Below, in pieces: positions 1 through 5,346 of a DNA stretch of 6,785 nt. This DNA is from Brachybacterium sp. (lineage in GTDB: Bacteria > Actinomycetota > Actinomycetes > Actinomycetales > Dermabacteraceae). Numbering within the stretch: position 1 is the stretch's first letter; every line of letters begins with the position of its first letter. The translations under genes were made by a program, and so were the position numbers. Below the pieces are notes generated by a model that saw nothing but the letters and a program-made list of their open reading frames with translations, made no database searches and was not told where the DNA came from. The DNA lies in the NCBI GenBank assembly GCA_030451965.1, contig JAKDNE010000175.1, positions 1-6,785 of the forward strand, read 5' to 3'.

Positions 1-156
1 CCCGTGTTCGCGGAAGCGTGCGCCCCATTGCGACAGAGTCGCCCGAGCGATGCGGAACTCGGCGGCGACGTGCGCGATGGGGCGACCGACCTCGACGACC
101 TGGGTGACGGCTCGCTGTCTTCCCACGACCGTCAGCGGCGCATTGCGGTGGTGCAT
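1..156 (-). CDS. IS481-family transposase, N-terminal part (runs off the window)
   Basis: Fifty-two codons are visible from ATG at 156 to the window edge. The protein starts MHHRNAPLTV, then has a helix-turn-helix region containing GRPIAHVAAEFRIARATLSQW and an arginine-rich stretch (ARFREHG). In the IS481 family this opening, with the pattern GRPxAHVAxExxxSRxTxxxW, is the DNA-binding domain placed before an RNase H-like DDE catalytic domain; the catalytic part lies outside the window. A likely ribosome binding site, GGGAAGAGG, is at 173-165 with its last base 8 nt before the ATG, and it lies inside one arm of the long hairpin just upstream. Whether the gene is intact cannot be judged from this part. 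Family assignment is by recognition of the N-terminal pattern, not by a search. Confidence 0.82.
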   Translation of the reverse strand, partial: MHHRNAPLTVVGRQRAVTQVVEVGRPIAHVAAEFRIARATLSQWGARFREHG

Positions 157-224
157 GGAACGGGCCTCTTCCCGCGTGATGGGTGCTTAGACACCACCCA
201 TCGTGCGGTCCAGGGGCCCGTTCC
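157..224 (-). promoter_or_regulatory. Long imperfect hairpin covering the transposase ribosome binding site
   Basis: Arms 157-185 and 195-224 are inverted repeats around a 9-nt loop (186-194). In leftward RNA the pairs are 10 bp (157-166 with 215-224), 2 bp (168-169 with 212-213), 4 bp (172-175 with 205-208) and 8 bp (178-185 with 195-202), about 24 in all. The hairpin base touches the transposase ATG, and one arm contains the GGGAAGAGG ribosome binding site. There is no U-run after it, so it does not look like a classical terminator. The simplest reading is a structure that blocks transposase translation from read-through transcripts of the operon upstream, as known for IS10 and IS50. It could also slow RNA polymerase. 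The structure is seen; the role is inferred. Confidence 0.7.
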
Positions 225-266
225 TTCATCCCTTACGCGGTGACTACAACGTCATGACCCGCAACA

Positions 267-272
267 GCTAGA
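267..272. other. Probable IS target site (GCTAGA, NCTAGN type)
   Basis: The six bases next to the TGT tip of the IS are GCTAGA on the plus strand (TCTAGC on the minus strand). IS481 elements are known to insert at and duplicate NCTAGN. The TAG inside this target is also the stop codon of the fucosidase gene, so target duplication would leave that gene's end intact. The matching copy should lie at the far end of the IS, outside the window. Confidence 0.55.
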
Positions 273-1662
273 GCTCCACGGCCAGGCCCACCGCATGCGC
301 CGTGGGCGACTGGGACACCATGACCGTGGAGGCCCCGTCGGCGCCGGCGCGGATCGCAAGCTCCTCGCCACCGAGCAGCCGCGCTGATGTCGCCCCGGCC
401 GGGAGCGTGAGCGTCACAGGTGCAGCGTCGCCATCCACGCGTGAGCCCTCCCCGTGCGTCAGCGGCCCGTCCTGGAGCAGGGCGAACGCGTATAGCGTCG
501 AGCCCTTCTGGGTGTGCAGCCACTCGAGGCCACCACCCTGGACCCCGGGCGTCTCCGAGGCGCCGCGGGTGCCGTAGATGCCCTCCCCGCATACCTGCAT
601 CCAGCTGCCGAACTCTCCGAGCCGTTCCCGCACGGAGCTGGACATCCGCCCCTCGGCGTCGGGGCCGATGCCGATCAGGTAGTTCCCGCCGCGAGAGACG
701 ATCTTCAGCAGGTTCCCGAGGATCTCCTCGATGGGCTTGGCGGGATCGTCCCGTTCCAGGGAGCACCAGGACCTGGTCATGGTGATGCAGGATTCCCAGG
801 GATGGTCGGGAGCGACCTCGGGCAGGGTCTGCTCCGGGGTGCGGTAGTTCTCGTGCGGGCCGTGGACCTCGCGGTCGACCACCAGGATGTCGGGCTGCAG
901 CTCCCGGGCCCGATCCGCGATGCGGTCGATGTCGATCGGTTCGACCGGCTCCCGCACCCATCCGGCATCCAGCCACAGCACGTTCATCCTGCCGTAGCGG
1001 GTCAGGAGCTCGTCGATCTGGGCGTGGGTGAACTCCACGAACTGCTCCCAGGCGCGCGGACGCTCGGCGATGTCAAAGTTGTGGAAGCGATCGGTCACCG
1101 GCAGTGCGCGGTCCCAGTACCCGGGGTGGGCCCAGTCCGCCTTGGAGAAGTACGCACCGGTCTCCATCCCCGCGGCCTGGAACGCCTCGACCGTCTCGCC
1201 GAAGACGTCGCGGCCCAGCGCGCTGTCCTCCGCGGTCGATTTCAGGTTCGAGTAGGCCGTGTCGTACATCGCGAAGCCGTCGTGATGCTTGGTGGTGAAC
1301 ACCAGGTAGCGCATCCCCGCCTCGGCGCAGGAGCGGGCCCAGTCCTCCGGGTCGAACTCGTTGCCGTGGAAGGTGCGCCGCTGGTCGTAGTACCAGTCGT
1401 GGTACTCGGCGTCGGTCCCGGTGAAATCGGCCGGCGGATCAGTGAAGTCGCCCAGGCGCTCGCGGTGCAGGGACCAGGAGCCGCCCTGTCCGATCGCGGC
1501 GTAGAGGCCCCAGTGGATGATCACGCCCACCTTGAGGTCCTGCCAGTGCTCCAGCGCGGCCTGCGTGCGCGGGTCTTCGGGGCGGATGTAGCCGGGGTCC
1601 GGGGAGCCGCCCAGGGCGCCGGCCGCCTCGAGGTCGTCGGCGGTGAAATCGTGTGCTGTCAT
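268..1662 (-). CDS. Cytoplasmic alpha-L-fucosidase, glycoside hydrolase family 29
   Basis: This 464-residue enzyme is predicted to remove terminal alpha-L-fucose from oligosaccharides or glycosides with retention of configuration. Family 29 signatures in order are HWGLY (50-54), FTTKHHDGF (122-130), GMETGAYFSKADW (165-177), VLWLDAGW (228-235, with Asp232 as the expected nucleophile), the PWESC...SW segment (288-299) and GGNYLIGIGP (325-334). A beta-rich C-terminal part follows from about 375. The acid/base residue cannot be assigned by eye because it varies among subfamilies. There is no signal peptide (the start is MTAHDFTADD), so it should act on imported sugar. The ATG shares one base with the stop of the permease upstream (TGATG), implying coupled translation. 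It is the last gene of the operon, and its TAG stop lies in the CTAG beside the insertion sequence. Family assignment is firm; exact linkage specificity is unknown. Confidence 0.93.
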   Translation of the reverse strand: MTAHDFTADDLEAAGALGGSPDPGYIRPEDPRTQAALEHWQDLKVGVIIHWGLYAAIGQGGSWSLHRERLGDFTDPPADFTGTDAEYHDWYYDQRRTFHGNEFDPEDWARSCAEAGMRYLVFTTKHHDGFAMYDTAYSNLKSTAEDSALGRDVFGETVEAFQAAGMETGAYFSKADWAHPGYWDRALPVTDRFHNFDIAERPRAWEQFVEFTHAQIDELLTRYGRMNVLWLDAGWVREPVEPIDIDRIADRARELQPDILVVDREVHGPHENYRTPEQTLPEVAPDHPWESCITMTRSWCSLERDDPAKPIEEILGNLLKIVSRGGNYLIGIGPDAEGRMSSSVRERLGEFGSWMQVCGEGIYGTRGASETPGVQGGGLEWLHTQKGSTLYAFALLQDGPLTHGEGSRVDGDAAPVTLTLPAGATSARLLGGEELAIRAGADGASTVMVSQSPTAHAVGLAVEL

Positions 1663-2582
1663 CAGAACTTGAGTCCTCCCTCTTCGATGCCGCGGAAGAA
1701 GTAGCGTTGGGTGAAGAAGAAAGTGATCACGACCGGGAGCATCGCGGTGATCGCGCCGGCCAGCACCACCCGGTAGTCGGTGCCGAAGGAGCCCTCGAGC
1801 CGCGAGATGCCCAGCATCATGGTCATGTTGTCATCGGACTGGATCACCAGCAGCGGCCACAGGAAGTCCTGCCAGGCGAAGATGAACGCGGTCAGCCCCA
1901 CCACCACGAGTGAGCCCTTGACCTGCGGCAGGAAGATCTTCGAGAAGCGCTGCGTCTCGCTCGCGCCGTCCACGAAGGAGGCGTCCTCGATCTCATCGGG
2001 GATGCCCAGGAAGGCCGCGCGCATCAGCAGCAGGTGGAAGGGCCCGAGCACGCTGGGCACCCAGACGCCGAGCAGGGAGTCGTACAGACCCCACGCCTGC
2101 ACCTGCGCATACAGCGAGAGCATGATCGACTCGAAGGGGAAGATCAGCGCCGACATCACCACCAGGAACACCACGGTGCGGCCGCGCCAGCCCTTGCGGG
2201 AGAGCATGTACCCGCCCACGGTGGCCAGCACCAGGGCCGAGCCCACCGACAGCGCGCAGACGATCAGCGAGTTGAGGATGTAGCGCACCATGTTGGTCTG
2301 CTCGAACATGGTGCGGAACGCATCCAGCGACCAGTGCTGGGGCAGCAGCGTCACGGACTGCCCGAAGATGGGCTCCGTGCTGCTCTTGAACGCCGCCATC
2401 AGCGGCAGGATGAGCGGACCCAGCAGCACCAGCAGCACCACGACCAGCAGGATGTACCGCACCACGAGGGCGCGTCCGTGCAGGTCCGAGAGGTTGCGGA
2501 AGCGACGACGACGGGGCGGGGGCGCCACATCGCGAGGATGGGAAAGAGCGGGCTCCACGGGAGCGATGGTGTCGGTGGTCAT
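1662..2582 (-). CDS. Sugar ABC transporter permease, MalG type (CUT1)
   Basis: This 306-residue inner-membrane permease forms the translocation pore with the MalF-type partner encoded just upstream. A basic, proline-rich cytoplasmic N-terminus (PPPRRRRFR, 21-29) precedes about six membrane segments (roughly 40-64, 101-125, 136-157, 171-191, 222-245, 271-291). The EAA loop, which docks on the ATPase, is EDASFVDGASETQRFSKIFLP (199-219), with the conserved glycine and the final LP. The C-terminus QRYFFRGIEEGGLKF is typical of this family (usual ending QRYFVRGLxxGAVKG). The start is the ATG at 2582-2580, because it overlaps the upstream stop by one base (TGATG) and gives the normal family length; longer upstream readings of the frame only duplicate the neighbouring permease in another frame. 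The substrate is inferred from the adjacent fucosidase. Confidence 0.93.
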   Translation of the reverse strand: MTTDTIAPVEPALSHPRDVAPPPRRRRFRNLSDLHGRALVVRYILLVVVLLVLLGPLILPLMAAFKSSTEPIFGQSVTLLPQHWSLDAFRTMFEQTNMVRYILNSLIVCALSVGSALVLATVGGYMLSRKGWRGRTVVFLVVMSALIFPFESIMLSLYAQVQAWGLYDSLLGVWVPSVLGPFHLLLMRAAFLGIPDEIEDASFVDGASETQRFSKIFLPQVKGSLVVVGLTAFIFAWQDFLWPLLVIQSDDNMTMMLGISRLEGSFGTDYRVVLAGAITAMLPVVITFFFTQRYFFRGIEEGGLKF

Positions 2583-3580
2583 CAGTTCTCCGAGTCTGCG
2601 TTCAGGCGCTGGCTGGCGATCAGCAGTCCGATGGTCATCAGGAACAGGGCGACCGCGCCCGCTGATCCCAGGCCGAGCGAGCCGTAGGTCGGGTCCAGGC
2701 CGACGGCGCGGATGTACATGGTCAGCGTCTGGGACTCGCCGCCGATGCCGCCGGTCCCGTTGGACAGCAGATGGACCTCGGTGAAGATCTTCAGGCTGCC
2801 GATCGTCACCAGGATCGCGACCAGTGTCATCATGGTCCGCACCCCGGGGACGGTGACCGTCAGGAACTTCCGCACCGGGCCGGCGCCGTCCACCGCGGCG
2901 GCGTCGTAGAGGGAGCGGTCCACGTTCGCCAGCGCCGCGAGGTACATGATCATGTAGTACGGGATACCGGCCCAGAGGGTCACGGCCATCGCGCACAGCA
3001 GCAGGGTCCATCGGCCGGTGAGGAACGAGATCGGCTGATCGATCAGCCCGATGTCCATCAGCGCCACGTTCACCATGCCCTGGTCCCGCAGGATCGCGGA
3101 CCACGCCAGGGAGATCACCACCAGCGAGGCGATCGCCGGCACGTAGTACAGGGAGCGGAACAGTCCGATGCCCGGCACCTTGTCCCGCACCAGCAGCGCC
3201 ACCAGCAACGGCAGGAGCACCATCAGCGGCACCACGATGAGCGCGTACACCACGGAGTTCAGCACCGCGTTCCAGAACACGGGGTCACTCAGCAGGTCCC
3301 GGTAGTTCTGCAGCCCCACGTTCTCGCCCTGGCCCGACAGCGGGCTCGCATCGGTGAACGAGAGGAAGAACGTGTTCAGGAACGGGAACAGGTAGAACAT
3401 CGCGACCACCACGACAGGGGCCGCGACCCACAGCCACGGCACCCACCAGGCGCGGTAGCGCGCGGCGCCGTTGCGCACCTCCGGGGGGCGTCGCGTGCGG
3501 CGGCGCCGCGGTGGGGTCCCGGTCCCGGACGGGACGGTGCCCTGCCCCGGACCGCGGACGGGTGCTGTCGTGGTCGACAT
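2582..3580 (-). CDS. Sugar ABC transporter permease, MalF type (CUT1)
   Basis: This 332-residue membrane protein is the first permease of the transporter. The N-terminal 45 residues are cytoplasmic and rich in Pro and Arg (TPPRRRRTRRPPEV). Membrane segments lie near 48-74, 108-132, 143-163, 191-217, 246-267 and 303-323. The EAA loop is DRSLYDAAAVDGAGPVRKF followed by LTVTVPG (221-246), with DAAAVDGAG as the clear signature. The start is the ATG at 3580-3578, which has GAGGAG six bases upstream; extending further upstream in the frame gives only arginine-rich, unlike-family sequence. It follows the binding-protein gene by 59 bp containing a stem-loop, and ends in a TGATG overlap with the second permease. 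No ATPase gene is present in the window, so an ATPase from elsewhere must energise it. Confidence 0.93.
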   Translation of the reverse strand: MSTTTAPVRGPGQGTVPSGTGTPPRRRRTRRPPEVRNGAARYRAWWVPWLWVAAPVVVVAMFYLFPFLNTFFLSFTDASPLSGQGENVGLQNYRDLLSDPVFWNAVLNSVVYALIVVPLMVLLPLLVALLVRDKVPGIGLFRSLYYVPAIASLVVISLAWSAILRDQGMVNVALMDIGLIDQPISFLTGRWTLLLCAMAVTLWAGIPYYMIMYLAALANVDRSLYDAAAVDGAGPVRKFLTVTVPGVRTMMTLVAILVTIGSLKIFTEVHLLSNGTGGIGGESQTLTMYIRAVGLDPTYGSLGLGSAGAVALFLMTIGLLIASQRLNADSEN

Positions 3581-3610
3581 GTGACGCTCCTCGAGGGTGT
3601 GACGAGTGGG

Positions 3611-3627
3611 GGCGGCGCGCAGCCGCC
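3611..3627 (-). other. Intercistronic stem-loop after the binding-protein gene
   Basis: A perfect 6-bp G/C stem (GGCGGC / GCCGCC) closes a 5-base loop between the stop of the binding-protein gene (3642-3640) and the ribosome binding site of the first permease. No U-run follows, so it is not a full terminator. Similar structures after malE-type genes protect the upstream mRNA from 3' decay or attenuate downstream expression, giving more binding protein than permease. The structure is seen; the function is inferred. Confidence 0.5.
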
Positions 3628-3639
3628 TCGCAGGGATGC

Positions 3640-5052
3640 TCAGCTGGCCGAGCGCTGCAGCAGGCGGTTCATCGATTCCTGGGCCGAATCGAGGGCCTCC
3701 TGGGGTTCGACGTCGCCGACGATCGCCTTGTTCACGGAGTTGAGCAGGGCCTCCTGCACCTGACCGGTGAGGTAGAAGGCGGGCAGGTAGGCCTCGGAGA
3801 CCTTCGCCTCCTCGGCGGAGATCGAGCGGGCCTGCTCCATCGGGTCCTTGCCGGAGGCCTCCGCGAGGGAGGGGTCGTCCAGCGCCTCCGTCGTGGCGGG
3901 GAAGACGACGGCGGTCTCGGTGTCCATGCCGTACTGCGCCCAGGCGAGTCCCTGGGCGGGATCGGTGAGGTGCTGGGCCCACGCCAGCGCCAGCGGCGCG
4001 TTGGGGCTGGCGACCGAGACGCCGATGTACTGGCCGGAGAAGATGGGGTTGATGCCCTCCTCGCGCATGCCGCGCCCCACGCCGGTGGCGTCGTAGACCG
4101 ACTGGTTCGCGCTGCGCACGGTGCGCAGGAACGAGGCGTTCGGCGTCCCGAACGCGAGGGTGCCCTCGGTGTAGGCCTGCGACTGATCGAGGTCGCCGAG
4201 CACGGAGTCCTTCGGGATCGCGCCCTCCGCGTAGAGGGAGGCCATCTCCGTCATCCAGCGCAGCGCGTTCTCATCCGCGGCGAAGGTGAACTCGCTGCGG
4301 TCCTCGTTCATGATCTGCACGCCCATGCCGTGCCACTGGTCGGACAGGTACCAGCTGGTGTTCCCGTAGAGCGCGTAGTCGCCGTTGTCCGCCGCCGCGA
4401 TCTGATGAGCCATCTCGAAGTACTCGTCCATGGTGGCCGGCGGGGTCTCCGGATCCAGACCCGCCCGCTCGAAGACGTCCTTGTTGTAGGTGACCAGCAG
4501 CGGACCGAAGTACCACGGCAGGGCGGTGTGGTGGCCCTGGTCGCCGAAGGCGATCGAGTCCCAGACGGCGGGGACGAAGGGTTCGCCGAGCCCGGGGCTC
4601 TTCACGTCGTAGTCCAGCAGCAGGTTCTCCTGGGACAGCGCCAGCACTGTCGAGGAGGGGACGTTGATGACATCGGCCATCGAGCAGTTACCGGCCTGCG
4701 TGACCATCAGGGTGTCGAAGTCCGCGGTGCCGCCCTGGTCCGTCCAGGTGATCGAGGTGCCGGGGTGGTCGGATTCGAAATCGGCGATCAGGTCCGTGAA
4801 GAACTCGTCGAAGGTCCCCTTCAGGCCCTGCGTCATGAAGGTGATCTCGCCCGAGAGGTCGCTGAGATCCAGCTCGCTGTCATCGAGGTTCATCTCCGGG
4901 ATCTCGCAGCCCACGGAGGGCTCGGGGATCCCGCCGTCGCCGCCGGCGTCGCCGCCGGTGGAGGCGCCGGTGCAGGAGGCGGCACCGAGAGTGCCGGCCG
5001 CGGCGAGCGAGCCGAGCACGGCACGCCGGGAGAGGGACGACTTCTGAATCAC
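3640..5052 (-). CDS. Extracellular sugar-binding lipoprotein of the ABC transporter (CUT1 family)
   Basis: This is the solute receptor that captures sugar outside the membrane and delivers it to the permease pair. I place the start at GTG 5052-5050, giving 470 residues, because GGAGG ends five bases before it; that GGAGG is part of an in-frame ATG codon at 5064 that would add only four residues and has no site of its own. The N-terminus has twin arginines (LSRRAVLG, Arg9-Arg10), a hydrophobic stretch and Cys27 in GAASC, a relaxed lipobox, suggesting export (possibly by Tat) and lipid anchoring. A Gly/Asp-rich linker follows, then an acidic segment. The binding-protein fold begins around GEITFMTQG (68-76) and includes VTYNKDVFERAGLDPETPPAT (187-207), the usual family signature. 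Cys49 and Cys123 could form a disulfide. It is the first gene of the operon. Confidence 0.92.
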   Translation of the reverse strand: MIQKSSLSRRAVLGSLAAAGTLGAASCTGASTGGDAGGDGGIPEPSVGCEIPEMNLDDSELDLSDLSGEITFMTQGLKGTFDEFFTDLIADFESDHPGTSITWTDQGGTADFDTLMVTQAGNCSMADVINVPSSTVLALSQENLLLDYDVKSPGLGEPFVPAVWDSIAFGDQGHHTALPWYFGPLLVTYNKDVFERAGLDPETPPATMDEYFEMAHQIAAADNGDYALYGNTSWYLSDQWHGMGVQIMNEDRSEFTFAADENALRWMTEMASLYAEGAIPKDSVLGDLDQSQAYTEGTLAFGTPNASFLRTVRSANQSVYDATGVGRGMREEGINPIFSGQYIGVSVASPNAPLALAWAQHLTDPAQGLAWAQYGMDTETAVVFPATTEALDDPSLAEASGKDPMEQARSISAEEAKVSEAYLPAFYLTGQVQEALLNSVNKAIVGDVEPQEALDSAQESMNRLLQRSAS

Positions 5053-5175
5053 GATGACCTCCATTGGTCGGATGTCTTGGGGGGGGGCGCGGTGCGCCGT
5101 TCGAACTCCTGCGCTCCTGCTACGCGTGGCGGCAGGGGCGAGTGGGCGATGACGCCCGAACGGACAGGCAGTTGT
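5053..5175 (-). promoter_or_regulatory. GC-rich 5' leader of the transporter operon, with stem-loops and a nine-C run
   Basis: Between the operator at 5176-5200 and the binding-protein start lies a structured leader. Read on the minus strand it contains a hairpin with a 5-bp stem and 4-base loop (5157-5144), a hairpin with a 5-bp stem and 3-base loop (5098-5086), and a run of nine C (5087-5079), then the GGAGG ribosome binding site. The plus strand also has CTCCTGC twice (5106-5112 and 5114-5120). I recognise no riboswitch. The run is a slippage-prone site 26 nt before the GTG start. Confidence 0.4.
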
Positions 5176-5200
5176 TAACTGGTAGGGAACCTACAACTTA
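5176..5200. promoter_or_regulatory. Operator O1 in front of the transporter operon (putative ROK-regulator site)
   Basis: The perfect inverted repeat GTAGG-GAA-CCTAC (5182-5194) extends to a 25-bp palindrome with 9 of 11 symmetric positions, its outer parts being TAAnTn and nAnTTA. It lies about 124 bp before the binding-protein start, in the only A/T-rich part of the divergent region. The same motif recurs in front of the ROK gene and near 6633. Read on the minus strand, it overlaps a TAATAA hexamer that could be the -10 of the operon, though I find no good -35. Assignment to the neighbouring ROK protein is inference from position and repetition. Confidence 0.7.
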
Positions 5201-5252
5201 TTAGCCGCCGCGCACAAGTCCTGAACCCCGCCAGTCCCACGCCGAGCTCGGC

Positions 5253-5277
5253 CAACACGTAGGATCTATACTTCTGT
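5253..5277. promoter_or_regulatory. Weak operator-like site with an overlapping TATACT -10-like hexamer
   Basis: GTAG-N5-ATAC (5259-5271) matches seven of eight core positions of the three strong sites. The same bases include TATACT (5267-5272), the best -10-like hexamer for rightward transcription of the ROK gene, though its -35 position (GAGCTC, 5244-5249) is poor. If both are real, the regulator would block its own promoter here. The flanks match the other sites less well, so chance similarity is possible. Confidence 0.3.
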
Positions 5278-5307
5278 CGCTCTGCGCCCGCCCAGGCCGG
5301 CACTAAC

Positions 5308-5332
5308 ATACTGGTAGTGGTCCTACTCATTG
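5308..5332. promoter_or_regulatory. Operator O2 in front of the ROK gene (putative autoregulation site)
   Basis: GTAG-TGGTC-CTAC (5314-5326) has the same core and spacing as O1 and shares the flanking ACTG before GTAG (5310-5313). Its centre is 132 bp from that of O1. It ends just before the ribosome binding site GAGGGAG (5335-5341) of the ROK gene, where a bound repressor would block transcription. A TAACAT hexamer (5304-5309) that could be a -10 overlaps its left edge. Its position supports starting the ROK gene at 5347, not at the GTG at 5317, which would put the operator inside the coding sequence. Confidence 0.65.
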
Positions 5333-5346
5333 ACGAGGGAGTTCTT

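Larger units (their letters stand above)
1..266 (-). mobile_element. IS481-family insertion sequence, one end only (partial)
   Basis: This is the transposase-proximal end of an insertion sequence that continues past the left edge. The outer tip reads TGTTGCGGGTCATGAC on the minus strand, starting at 266, which fits the TGT...ACA ends typical of the IS481 family. The tip follows directly on GCTAGA (267-272), matching the NCTAGN target preference known for IS481. A 110-nt leader holds a long inverted repeat (157-224), and the transposase ATG is at 156. The terminal inverted repeat cannot be confirmed because the other end is outside the window. An alternative boundary is the TGT at 193-191, inside the hairpin loop; the CTAG next to 266 makes 266 the better call. 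The element lies downstream of, and in the same direction as, the sugar operon. Confidence 0.72.

Noticed and set aside
186..196. TGT at 193-191 as the IS end
   Set aside because: It lies in the loop of the hairpin. The TGT at 266 abuts a CTAG target and includes the whole leader, so it is the better boundary.
157..224. Rho-independent terminator of the sugar operon
   Set aside because: The stem is long and has internal mismatches, and no U-run follows in the leftward direction; it also belongs to the IS leader.
4..243. A 79-codon open frame on the plus strand over the insertion sequence
   Set aside because: It is opposite the transposase start, and the minus strand gives a recognisable IS481 helix-turn-helix.
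514..1704. A 396-codon open frame on the plus strand, opposite the fucosidase
   Set aside because: It mirrors the codons of a clear GH29 gene and its translation shows no recognisable domain.
3511..5178. A 555-codon open frame on the plus strand, opposite the binding-protein and permease genes
   Set aside because: It is antisense to well-recognised genes, has a low-complexity translation and no family features; long antisense frames are expected in GC-rich DNA.
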